NCBI RefSeq assembly: GCF_000225505.1
Contig: NZ_BACI01000120.1
Coordinates: forward strand, 62,001 to 126,000
Direction of reading: 5' to 3'
DNA from: Gordonia alkanivorans NBRC 16433
GTDB taxonomy: Bacteria > Actinomycetota > Actinomycetes > Mycobacteriales > Mycobacteriaceae
Length of the DNA: 64,000 nucleotides
Of the stretch, positions 25,780 to 33,644 are shown in pieces (positions within the stretch are counted from its first letter, which is position 1; the number at the start of each line of letters is the position of its first letter). A program made the translations under genes and the position numbers. A model generated the notes under the pieces. That model saw only the letters and a program-made list of their open reading frames with translations, ran no database searches and was not told the origin of the DNA.

Positions 25780-27216
25780 TCAGAACGGGATGGCTCCGAC
25801 GAGCACGCCCGCACCGAGCATGACCAGGGAGACCACCGTCGCCCGCCACAGGACCTTCTTGTGATGGTCGGCGAGGGTGACGCCGGCCAGCGCGACGAGC
25901 AGCAGGATCGCCGGGACCAGCGGACTCTGCATGTGGACCGTCTGACCGGTGATGGACGCGCGAGCCATCTCGGTGGGGTCGATGCCATAGCGCGTCGCGG
26001 TCTCGGACAGGACGGGCAGCACACCGTAGTAGAAGGCGTCGTTGCTCATCAGGAAGGTGAACGGGATCGACAGGACGCCGATGACGACGGCCATGTGCGG
26101 ACCCATCCAGTCGGGGATGCCGTCGGCGAGCCAGTGTGCGATGGCGTCGACCATGCCGGTGCCGTTGAACACTCCGGTCAGCACCGCGGCGGCGAGGACC
26201 ATGGCGACCACCGACACGATGCTCGAGCTGTGCCGGGTGATGGCCGCCTGCTGCTGTTTGACGTGCGGGAAGTTGACGGCGAGGGCGATGCCGGCGAAGA
26301 CCATGAACAGCACGGGGATGGCGAGGATGTCGGCGCCGAGGATCGCCAGCAGGGCGACGGTGAGGCCGGCGTTGAGCCACAAGAGCTTGGGCCGGAGCGT
26401 TTCCCGGTTCGGGTCGAGGACGCCGGAGAACGACTGGTCACGACCCGGGGTCTCGTCGGCTTCGGAACCCGTTGCCGTCGAATCGATTTCCGACGATCCG
26501 CCGGTGCTGCGTCGGGGCGGGGTCGACGGAAGGGTCGTGCCGGTGCCGGCGGCGACCAGGACCTCTTCACGCGGAGCCAGCAGCGACTCCTTCATCTCGA
26601 GGGTGCCGATGCGGCGACGTTCGAGGACTCCCAGGTGGTAGGCAAAGAGGAGTACGACGGCCAGCGCGGCGCCGAGCGCAGGGATCATCGGGACGAAGAC
26701 GTCGTTGGTGTCGATGTTGAGCGCACTCGCGGCGCGGGCGGTGGGACCACCCCACGGGAGGATGTTCATGGTGCCGTTGGCGAGACCGGCGACGACGGTC
26801 AGGACCACCGGGCTGACACCGAGTTTCACGTACAGCGGCAGCAGCGCTGCGGTGGTGATGATGAAGGTCGTCGACCCGTCACCGTCGAGCGAGACGACCA
26901 TCGCCAGAACCGCGGTGCCGACGACGAGCCGGGCCGGGTCGTCGTGCACCGCGCGGATGACGAGGCGGACCACCGGGTCGAAGAGCCCGACATCGATCAT
27001 GATCCCGAAGAAGATGATCGCGAAGAACAGCATCGCCGCGGTGGGTGCGAGGTCCTTGATGCCGTCGGTGATCATGTCGCTGATGTCGAGGCCGGCTCCC
27101 GCGAACAGGCCGAACGCAACCGGGACGAGGATCAGCGCCACCACGGGCGTGGCCCGTTTGGTGATGATCAGGACCATGAAGGTGGCCACCATTCCGAGGC
27201 CGAGTGCTACCAACAT
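25780..27216 (-). CDS. CitMHS family citrate (metal-citrate):H+ symporter
   Basis: 478 residues from ATG 27216. Eleven to twelve hydrophobic segments are visible, with a hydrophilic loop at about residues 205-270. Family motifs include VVSLDGDGSTTFIITTAALL near residue 110 and NGTMNILPWGGPTARAASAL near 150, conserved in CitM/CitH transporters. It imports citrate, usually complexed with a divalent cation, by proton symport. The CitA/CitB-type two-component system is encoded immediately downstream, as in other citrate-utilisation loci. A CRP-like dyad lies 24 nt upstream of the start. Confidence 0.92.
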   Translation of the reverse strand: MLVALGLGMVATFMVLIITKRATPVVALILVPVAFGLFAGAGLDISDMITDGIKDLAPTAAMLFFAIIFFGIMIDVGLFDPVVRLVIRAVHDDPARLVVGTAVLAMVVSLDGDGSTTFIITTAALLPLYVKLGVSPVVLTVVAGLANGTMNILPWGGPTARAASALNIDTNDVFVPMIPALGAALAVVLLFAYHLGVLERRRIGTLEMKESLLAPREEVLVAAGTGTTLPSTPPRRSTGGSSEIDSTATGSEADETPGRDQSFSGVLDPNRETLRPKLLWLNAGLTVALLAILGADILAIPVLFMVFAGIALAVNFPHVKQQQAAITRHSSSIVSVVAMVLAAAVLTGVFNGTGMVDAIAHWLADGIPDWMGPHMAVVIGVLSIPFTFLMSNDAFYYGVLPVLSETATRYGIDPTEMARASITGQTVHMQSPLVPAILLLVALAGVTLADHHKKVLWRATVVSLVMLGAGVLVGAIPF

Positions 27217-27237
27217 TGTCTAGCTCGATTCTGATGT

Positions 27238-27273
27238 TGATGTGAGGACGACCACATTTCGGTGGCCACATCA
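27238..27273. promoter_or_regulatory. CRP/GlxR-like site within a nested dyad upstream of the citrate transporter
   Basis: TGTGAGGACGACCACA at 27241-27256 matches the CRP/GlxR form TGTGA-N6-TCACA at 9 of 10 arm positions. It lies inside a larger dyad, TGATGTG (27238-27244) and CACATCA (27267-27273), with an inner CCAC/GTGG pair. Carbon-source control of citrate uptake would fit. Its closeness to the ATG (24 nt) would favour repression. Confidence 0.45.
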
Positions 27274-27398
27274 GAAGTGTTGGGGCAGACGTCGACACAG
27301 TCACGCTTGAGCGCATAAGTATCGTTTCGCGCGTTTTGCTCACCTCCGCGATCGGTAGAAAGCGTGGGGACATGGCGCGCATGTTCTCTACGAGATTC

Positions 27399-28607
27399 CT
27401 AATCGGGGAGCATCGGTGCGTCGTCGCCGTGATGACGGCCGATGAGTACGGCCCGGGTGACGGAGTCCCGGCCGAAGCGATCCCGCAACAAGTCCATCGT
27501 GGCGTCGAGCTGTTCGGCATGATCAGTGTCGAAGGGCAGCGTCAGCTGGATGTTGTCGTGGTCGTCGAGATTGGTCAGCGACAACCCGACGAGGGTGCAG
27601 CCGCGCTCCCGGATGATCGGCATCGCGTCGGCGAGGAGGCCGCGAGCCGACGCCATGATGAGGTCGGTGCGGTCCGTGGCCTCGACCAGGGTGCGCGACC
27701 TGGTCGCGCGGGTGAAGTCGTCGAAGCGGAGCCGGAGAATGACTGTGCGACAGACCCTTTCGGCGGACCTGAGTCGCCTGCCGAGACGTTCGACGATCGC
27801 GGTGATGGTCGCCTCGAGGTCGGCTTCGGACTTCGGGCGGCGACCCAGCGCACGCTGTGAACCGATCGACGAACGGCGCTTTCCGGTTTCGACGCGACGC
27901 GGGTCCTGCGCCAACGAGAGCGCGAAGAGGTGGCGACCTGCTCCTGATCCGACGATCGCACTCAGTGACCGCTCACCCATCTCGGCGAGTTGACCCACCG
28001 TCTCGACCCCGGCGTCGTGCAGCTTGGCCTCGGTCACCGGCCCGACGCCCCACAACCGACGCACCGGAAGAGGATGAAGGAAGGCGAGTTCGGTGCCGGG
28101 CGCGACGATCAGCAGACCGTCGGGCTTGCCGACGGCGCTGGCCACCTTGGCCAGGAACTTGCTGCGCGCGCCGCCCACGGTGATCGGCAACCCGACCTCG
28201 TCCCGTACGCGTTCGCGGATCGTCGTGGCGATGTCGTGCGGGGTGCCGCTGATCCGGCCCAAACCGCCGACGTCGAGGAACGCCTCGTCGACCGAGATTC
28301 CCTCGACGACCGGAGTGGTGTCGTGGAAGATGTCGAAGACCTCGCGGCTGGCCTCCATGTAGGCATCGAACCGGGGACGCACCACCACGGCGTCCGGACA
28401 GAGGGCGCGCGCCTCGTGCCCGGGCATCGGCGACCGCACCCCCTTGGCCTTGGCCTCGTAGCTCGCGGCCAGCACGACTCCCCCGCCGACCAGCACCGGG
28501 CATCCGCGCAAGGACGGATCGTCGCGCTGTTCGACCGATGCGTAGAAGGAGTCGAGATCGGCATGCAGGATCGTCGCCTCCTGGCGCTCCCGGCGCTCGA
28601 TCCGCAT
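27399..28607 (-). CDS. dinB: DNA polymerase IV (Y family)
   Basis: 402 residues from ATG 28607. Catalytic acids are in ILHADLDSFYASVE near residue 12 and EGISVDEAFLDVGG near 98. The helix-hairpin-helix region RRLWGVGPVTEAKLHDAGVE follows near 180. The little-finger domain occupies the last 110 residues. No canonical beta-clamp motif (QLxLF) is obvious, although QLTLPFDTD near the C-terminus is a likely variant. It performs error-prone translesion synthesis. A LexA-type box abuts the start codon. Confidence 0.93.
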   Translation of the reverse strand: MRIERRERQEATILHADLDSFYASVEQRDDPSLRGCPVLVGGGVVLAASYEAKAKGVRSPMPGHEARALCPDAVVVRPRFDAYMEASREVFDIFHDTTPVVEGISVDEAFLDVGGLGRISGTPHDIATTIRERVRDEVGLPITVGGARSKFLAKVASAVGKPDGLLIVAPGTELAFLHPLPVRRLWGVGPVTEAKLHDAGVETVGQLAEMGERSLSAIVGSGAGRHLFALSLAQDPRRVETGKRRSSIGSQRALGRRPKSEADLEATITAIVERLGRRLRSAERVCRTVILRLRFDDFTRATRSRTLVEATDRTDLIMASARGLLADAMPIIRERGCTLVGLSLTNLDDHDNIQLTLPFDTDHAEQLDATMDLLRDRFGRDSVTRAVLIGRHHGDDAPMLPD

Positions 28608-28608
28608 A

Positions 28609-28620
28609 GAACATATGTTC
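28609..28620. promoter_or_regulatory. LexA-type SOS box at dinB
   Basis: Perfect palindrome GAACATATGTTC, i.e. GAAC-N4-GTTC, the core of the actinobacterial SOS box TCGAAC-N4-GTTCGA. It ends 2 nt before the dinB ATG, so LexA bound here would cover the transcription start. Confidence 0.75.
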
Positions 28621-28673
28621 GCATACGGGTCCGACAACTCCGCCCTGCGGCGATGACACTCGGCCTGGCCACC

Positions 28674-29111
28674 TCAGGTCGGTTCGGACTCGTCGATCTC
28701 GTCGAGCACGCAGTCGCGGATCGCTTTCAGATCCATCTCGTACCTCACTCCGCCGGCGTTCTCGTACTCGACGAGTCGCGTGGCGGCCCGATCGTGGAGG
28801 CGTCGGGCACCGACAGCATTTCCGCGTCGATGATGCGTCAGCGCCACGCAGAGCTGGGCAAGCCCCTGCCACAGGGGACGTTCCTCGACCGGACAGGACT
28901 TCCATCGCGTCTCGAACACCTCGTGCGCGAAGAACGGCCGGCCGTCCTCGAGCAGCCGCCGCGCGAATGCGATCGTCTCGTGCGGTGGCAACGGCTCCTC
29001 GGGCACCGGCTCGACGCCCGCCGCACCGTACGGCAGCGGGCGACCCAGTTCGTCACGCGGCCGAGCCTGTCGGGCGCGACCGCCGGGATCCCGATCTCGG
29101 TCTTTTCCCAT
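28674..29111 (-). CDS. DUF309 family protein
   Basis: 145 residues from ATG 29111, with GGAG 8 nt upstream; a GTG at 29117 is less well placed. The conserved DUF309 core is visible: FARRLLEDGRPFFAHEVFE, then WKSCPVEERPLWQGLAQL with the HEVFE/W-x-x-L-x-Q pattern, and a C-terminal acidic helix. DUF309 proteins are small helical proteins of unknown function. It is followed 66 nt later by dinB on the same strand and may be co-transcribed with it. Confidence 0.8.
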   Translation of the reverse strand: MGKDRDRDPGGRARQARPRDELGRPLPYGAAGVEPVPEEPLPPHETIAFARRLLEDGRPFFAHEVFETRWKSCPVEERPLWQGLAQLCVALTHHRRGNAVGARRLHDRAATRLVEYENAGGVRYEMDLKAIRDCVLDEIDESEPT

Positions 29112-29242
29112 GGCCACATCTCCATCGCGTCGATCTCCGATTCGTGCTGTCCTTCGACTCTGACAGACGCCCTGGGCAGGTGCCGGACGCGGCAGGGGGT
29201 GCTTGCATCACAACCCCCCTCGACCGTCATCCTGATGAGGTG

Positions 29243-30751
29243 ATGACCCCCACTTCGAACACCGTCGACGGAGTGCTGCGCCGCACTGCCGCGAGATTCC
29301 CCGACCGCGCCGCCCTGCATTTCGGCGACGACACCCTCACCTACCGCGAGCTCGACGACGCCGTGACCCGCGCCGCCGCGCACCTTCTCTCCCTCGGTCT
29401 GGCCAAGGGCGATCGCGTGGCCGGTTACGGCACCAACTCGCACGCCTACGTGATCGGCTACCTCGCCGCAGCGCGTGCCGGGCTCGTCCACGTGCCGATC
29501 AACTACGCCTTGCGCGCCGGCGAACTGAGCTACCTGCTCGAGCAGTCCGGCGCCCGGGCCGTGCTCGTCGACCCCGCTCTGACCGACAATCTCGACGCCG
29601 TCATCGACGTCGTGCCGGCCGAGTTCGTGCTCCCCCTGCGCGACGCCGACGACTCGCTGTTCACCATCGCGACCGCGGGAGGGGTTCCCCCACTCGACGT
29701 CTCGGTGGAGGACACCGACCTGGTGCAGTTCCTCTACACGTCGGGCACGACGTCGAAGCCCAAGGGCGCCATGATGACCCACCGCGCGCTGATCCACGAG
29801 TACACCTCGTCGATCATCGCGCTCGACCTCGACGCCGACGACAACCCGCTCATCTGCATGCCGCTCTACCACTCGGCGGGCATGCATGTGTTCATGCTTC
29901 CGTACCTCGCGGTCGGCGCCACGATCCGGCTGATGCCGGCACCCGACATCCCCGAGATCCTGCGGCTCGTCGAGGAACACCGGATCGGCTCGCTGTTCCT
30001 GGCACCGACGGTGTGGGTGCCGCTGGCCGCGCACCCCGACCTCGCGACCCGCGACCTGTCGTCGCTGCGCAAGGCGCAGTACGGCGCGTCGATCATGCCG
30101 GTCACCGTCCTGCAGCGCCTCCGCGAGCGCTACCCTGACCTCGGCTTCTACAACTGCTTCGGTCAGTCCGAGATCGGCCCGCTGGCAACGGTTCTCCGCC
30201 CCGAGGAGCACAACGCCCGCCCCGCCTCGTGCGGCCGTCCGGTCTTCTTCGTCGAAACCCGCGTCGTCGACGCCGACGGCAACGACGTCCCCGTCGGCGA
30301 GCCCGGCGAGATCCTGTACCGCTCACCGCAGCTGTGCCAGGGCTACTGGGACAACCCGACCGCCACCGAGGAGGCCTTCCGCGACGGTTGGTTCCACTCC
30401 GGCGACCTGGTCACCCGCGACGAGGAGGGTTACGTCACCGTCGTCGACCGCATCAAGGACGTCATCAACACCGGCGGCATCCTCGTCGCCTCGCGCGAGG
30501 TCGAGGACGCGATCTACACCCACGACGCCGTGGCCGAGGTCGCCGTCATCGGCACCCCGGACGAGAAGTGGATCGAGGCGATCACCGCGGTCGTCGTGCT
30601 GCGCGCCGAGGCCGTGGTCACCGAGGCCGAGCTGATCGACCACGTCAAGCAGCAGCTCGCGCCGTTCAAGGTCCCGAAGCTGGTGAAGTTCGTCGAGGAA
30701 CTGCCGCGCAACCAGAGCGGCAAGCTCCTCAAGCGGGAGCTGCGCGCCTGA
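29243..30751 (+). CDS. Long- or medium-chain acyl-CoA synthetase (FadD type)
   Basis: 502 residues from ATG 29243. Motifs of the ANL superfamily: P-loop QFLYTSGTTSKPKGAMM near residue 165, the FGQSEIGPL motif near 305, WFHSGDLVTRDEEGYVTVVD near 385, the hinge DVINTGGILVASREVEDAI near 410, and the catalytic Lys in RNQSGKLLKREL at the end. It activates fatty acids to acyl-CoA in the cytosol. It is monocistronic, followed by an 18-bp hairpin. Substrate range cannot be deduced; several FadD paralogues are usual in these organisms. Confidence 0.9.
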   Translation: MTPTSNTVDGVLRRTAARFPDRAALHFGDDTLTYRELDDAVTRAAAHLLSLGLAKGDRVAGYGTNSHAYVIGYLAAARAGLVHVPINYALRAGELSYLLEQSGARAVLVDPALTDNLDAVIDVVPAEFVLPLRDADDSLFTIATAGGVPPLDVSVEDTDLVQFLYTSGTTSKPKGAMMTHRALIHEYTSSIIALDLDADDNPLICMPLYHSAGMHVFMLPYLAVGATIRLMPAPDIPEILRLVEEHRIGSLFLAPTVWVPLAAHPDLATRDLSSLRKAQYGASIMPVTVLQRLRERYPDLGFYNCFGQSEIGPLATVLRPEEHNARPASCGRPVFFVETRVVDADGNDVPVGEPGEILYRSPQLCQGYWDNPTATEEAFRDGWFHSGDLVTRDEEGYVTVVDRIKDVINTGGILVASREVEDAIYTHDAVAEVAVIGTPDEKWIEAITAVVVLRAEAVVTEAELIDHVKQQLAPFKVPKLVKFVEELPRNQSGKLLKRELRA

Positions 30752-30768
30752 AATCGTCCGCTGTTCAC

Positions 30769-30823
30769 CGAGATCAGGTTGCGTTTCGCCCCGCTCGCCG
30801 AGGGCAAACGCAACCTGATCTCG
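30769..30823. terminator. Long perfect hairpin between fadD-type gene and ilvD
   Basis: 18-bp perfect arms: CGAGATCAGGTTGCGTTT (30769-30786) and its complement (30806-30823), 19-nt interior. It starts 17 nt after the fadD stop and ends 16 nt before ilvD. Without a U-tract it could be an I-shaped terminator or, being so close to ilvD, a 5'-leader element. Confidence 0.5.
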
Positions 30824-30839
30824 TCCGGGGACCACTACC

Positions 30840-32564
30840 GTGGACCACATGACCGAGCGCACGAGCACAGGCCACGAAGTCGACATCAAACCTCGCAGTC
30901 GCGACGTCACCGACGGCCTGGAGAAGACCGCCGCCCGCGGCATGCTCCGCGCGGTGGGCATGGGCGACGACGACTGGGCGAAACCCCAGATCGGTGTCGG
31001 GTCGTCGTGGAACGAGATCACGCCGTGCAATCTCTCGCTCGACCGCCTGGCCAAGGCCGTCAAGGACGGCGTGCACGAAGGCGGCGGATATCCGCTCGAG
31101 TTCGGCACCATCTCGGTCTCCGACGGCATCTCGATGGGCCACGAGGGCATGCACTTCTCGCTGGTCTCCCGCGAGGTGATCGCCGACAGCGTCGAGACCG
31201 TGATGAGCGCGGAACGGCTCGACGGCTCGGTCCTGCTCGCCGGCTGCGACAAGTCCCTGCCCGGCATGCTCATGGCCGCCGCCCGCCTCGATCTCGCCTC
31301 GGTGTTCCTCTATGCCGGGTCGACGCTGCCCGGCTACGCGACGCTGTCCGACGGCAAGGAACGCCAGGTCACCATCATCGACGCGTTCGAGGCGGTGGGT
31401 GCTTGCTCCCGCGGGCTGATGAGCCGCGAGGACGTCGACACCATCGAGCGCGCCATCTGCCCGGGTGAGGGCGCCTGCGGCGGGATGTACACCGCCAACA
31501 CGATGGCGAGCGCCGCCGAGGCGCTCGGGATGTCGCTCCCGGGCAGCGCCGCTCCCCCGGCCCCCGACAAGCGTCGCGACCAGTTCGCCCGGCAGAGCGG
31601 GGCGGCCGTCGTCGAGTTGCTGCGCCGCGGGATCACCGCGCGCCACATCATGACCCGCGAGGCCTTCGAGAACGCGATCGCGGTGGTGATGGCCTTCGGT
31701 GGGTCCACCAATGCGGTCCTCCACCTCCTCGCGATCGCCAACGAGGCCGAGGTCGAGCTCTCGCTCGACGACTTCATCCGCGTCGGCGCACGCGTCCCCC
31801 ACCTCGCCGACGTCAAGCCGTTCGGCCGGCACGTGATGACCGACGTCGACCGCATCGGCGGTGTGCCGGTGGTGATGAAGGCCCTGCTCGACGCCGACCT
31901 GCTGCACGGCGACTGCCTGACGGTGACCGGCAAGACCGTCGCGGAGAACCTCGCGCACATCGCGCCGCCGGATCCCGACGGGCAGGTCCTGCGCGCCACC
32001 AAGTCGCCCATCCACCCGACCGGCGGCATCACCATCCTCAAGGGATCGCTCGCCCCGGAAGGGGCCGTGGTGAAGTCGGCCGGTTTCGACTCCGACGTGT
32101 TCGAGGGCACCGCAAGGGTTTTCGACCGGGAGCGCGCCGCGATGGACGCACTCGAGGACGGCACGATCACCGCAGGCGACGTCGTCGTCATCCGCTACGA
32201 AGGACCCAAGGGCGGTCCGGGCATGCGCGAGATGCTGGCCATCACCGGCGCCATCAAGGGCGCGGGACTCGGCAAGGACGTGCTGCTGATGACCGACGGC
32301 CGGTTCTCCGGTGGCACCACCGGGCTGTGCGTCGGCCACGTCGCGCCCGAAGCGGTCGACGGCGGGCCGATCGCGCTGGTCCGCGACGGTGACCGCATCC
32401 GGCTCGACGTCGGGCGCGGCCTCCTTGACCTATTGGTCGACGACGCCGAACTCAAGACCCGCGCCAAGGAGTTCACTCCTCTGCCGCCGCGGTACACCCG
32501 TGGGGTCCTGGCGAAGTACTCGAAGCTGGTCACATCGGCGTCGCAGGGCGCCGTCTGCCGCTGA
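30840..32564 (+). CDS. ilvD: Dihydroxy-acid dehydratase
   Basis: 574 residues from GTG 30840 (GGGGA 8 nt upstream); ATG 30849 is an alternative. The Fe-S ligands are recognisable in SWNEITPCNLSL, LLAGCDKSLPGMLM and GEGACGGMYTANTMAS. DIKPRSRDVTDGLEKTAARG is the typical actinobacterial N-terminus. It dehydrates 2,3-dihydroxy-isovalerate and -methylvalerate to the 2-oxoacids of valine and isoleucine synthesis. No other ilv gene is in the window. The preceding hairpin might influence its expression. Confidence 0.96.
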   Translation: MDHMTERTSTGHEVDIKPRSRDVTDGLEKTAARGMLRAVGMGDDDWAKPQIGVGSSWNEITPCNLSLDRLAKAVKDGVHEGGGYPLEFGTISVSDGISMGHEGMHFSLVSREVIADSVETVMSAERLDGSVLLAGCDKSLPGMLMAAARLDLASVFLYAGSTLPGYATLSDGKERQVTIIDAFEAVGACSRGLMSREDVDTIERAICPGEGACGGMYTANTMASAAEALGMSLPGSAAPPAPDKRRDQFARQSGAAVVELLRRGITARHIMTREAFENAIAVVMAFGGSTNAVLHLLAIANEAEVELSLDDFIRVGARVPHLADVKPFGRHVMTDVDRIGGVPVVMKALLDADLLHGDCLTVTGKTVAENLAHIAPPDPDGQVLRATKSPIHPTGGITILKGSLAPEGAVVKSAGFDSDVFEGTARVFDRERAAMDALEDGTITAGDVVVIRYEGPKGGPGMREMLAITGAIKGAGLGKDVLLMTDGRFSGGTTGLCVGHVAPEAVDGGPIALVRDGDRIRLDVGRGLLDLLVDDAELKTRAKEFTPLPPRYTRGVLAKYSKLVTSASQGAVCR

Positions 32565-32601
32565 CGGCACCCCCGGCGAGCCGCATTCCCAGGGAAACCG
32601 G

Positions 32602-33024
32602 TCAGTCGTCGACGACGATGACGTTGACGTCGATGTTGCCGCGGGTGGCGTTGGAGTAGGGGCAGACCTGGTGCGCGCGGTCGGCGAGGGCCTGCGCCTG
32701 GTCCTGAGGGAGGTCGGGGATGACGACCTCGAGCGTGACAGCGAGCTGGAAGCCGCCCTGCTCGTCGGCGCCGATACCGACCTTGGCCCCGACGCTCGAA
32801 TCGCCCAGCCTGGCCTTGGCCTCGCGAGCCACCGCCTGCAGGGCGGAGTGGAAGCAGGCGGCGTATCCGGCAGCGAAGAGCAACTCGGGATTGACGGCAC
32901 CGCCGGCACCACCCATCTCGCGCGGAATGGCGAGGTCGGTGTCGACGAAGCCGTCGGTTGTGCGAACGTGCCCGTTGCGCCCCGCGCCGGTGGCCAGGGC
33001 TTCTGCGGTGTAGAGGGTGTTCAT
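32602..33024 (-). CDS. ohr: Organic hydroperoxide resistance protein (Ohr)
   Basis: 140 residues from ATG 33024, with AAGGAGA upstream. The two catalytic cysteines of the OsmC/Ohr family are C57 (GYAACFHSAL) and C121 (HQVCPYSNATRGN). YTAEALATGAGRNGHV near the N-terminus is characteristic of the Ohr branch. It is a lipoyl-dependent thiol peroxidase that reduces organic and fatty acid hydroperoxides. It is the second gene after its regulator ohrR, separated by 39 nt. Confidence 0.95.
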   Translation of the reverse strand: MNTLYTAEALATGAGRNGHVRTTDGFVDTDLAIPREMGGAGGAVNPELLFAAGYAACFHSALQAVAREAKARLGDSSVGAKVGIGADEQGGFQLAVTLEVVIPDLPQDQAQALADRAHQVCPYSNATRGNIDVNVIVVDD

Positions 33025-33063
33025 GATCGTCTCCTTCGACGGTTGGTGATGACGGACTCTTGA

Positions 33064-33510
33064 TCAGTTACGCGGCTGTCTGCCGCGCGCCTGATCGGTG
33101 ACCTTGTGCGCCAGCGCATGCAGCGTCGACGCCTCGTCGTACGTGAGGTCCAGGTTGTCCACCAGGCATCCTTGGATCCGGCCACCCTGGCTACGCAGCG
33201 CATCCCCTTCCGGGGTCAGGTGGACATGGACCACGCGGGCATCCTCGACCGAGTGTTCGCGGGTGATGTGCCCGGCCCGCTCGAGACGCCGTAGAAGCGG
33301 TGACAGCGTGCCGCTGTCGAGCTGGAGCCGCTCGCCCAGATCCCGCACGGTGAGCCCGTCGTGTTCCCAGAGGGCGAGCAGAACGAGGTACTGGGGGAAC
33401 GTGAGACCGAACTCGGACAGCACTTCCCGGTAGAGGCCGGTGACAGCCCGGGTAGCGGCATACAGCGAGAAACAGAGCTGTCGGTCGAGCGGCTCCGGAT
33501 TGGTGGGCAC
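33064..33510 (-). CDS. ohrR: OhrR, MarR-family organic peroxide sensor
   Basis: 148 residues from GTG 33510; earlier in-frame codons would overlap the operator, so this start is preferred. The redox cysteine is C13 in LDRQLCFSLYAATRAV, the conserved OhrR peroxide sensor. The MarR winged helix follows: LTVRDLGERLQLDSGTLSPL as recognition region and the wing around TREHSVEDARVVHVHLTPEG. Oxidation of C13 releases the repressor from DNA and induces ohr and ohrR. The promoter just upstream overlaps a tandem 15-bp repeat. Confidence 0.94.
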   Translation of the reverse strand: MPTNPEPLDRQLCFSLYAATRAVTGLYREVLSEFGLTFPQYLVLLALWEHDGLTVRDLGERLQLDSGTLSPLLRRLERAGHITREHSVEDARVVHVHLTPEGDALRSQGGRIQGCLVDNLDLTYDEASTLHALAHKVTDQARGRQPRN

Positions 33511-33517
33511 CCCCAAA

Positions 33518-33553
33518 ACAGTAGTGCACAACTTAATTGTGCACAACCTAAGT
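33518..33553 (-). promoter_or_regulatory. ohrR promoter with tandem 15-bp operator repeats
   Basis: On the minus strand, TTGTGC (33541-33546) and TACTGT (33518-33523) form -35 and -10 boxes 17 bp apart, with 7 nt from the -10 to the GTG at 33510 (leaderless). The same DNA holds two direct 15-bp copies, GTGCACAACTTAATT and GTGCACAACCTAAGT (plus strand 33524-33538 and 33539-33553). This fits an autoregulatory OhrR operator. Confidence 0.65.
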
Positions 33554-33644
33554 TCCTTGTCGGCGGCGGCAGCGCCATGCGTCTCCGGGTCGCAGTTTGA
33601 TCGACGGCCTTCCGGGACATGACCAAGATGTGCATACTTCGTTC

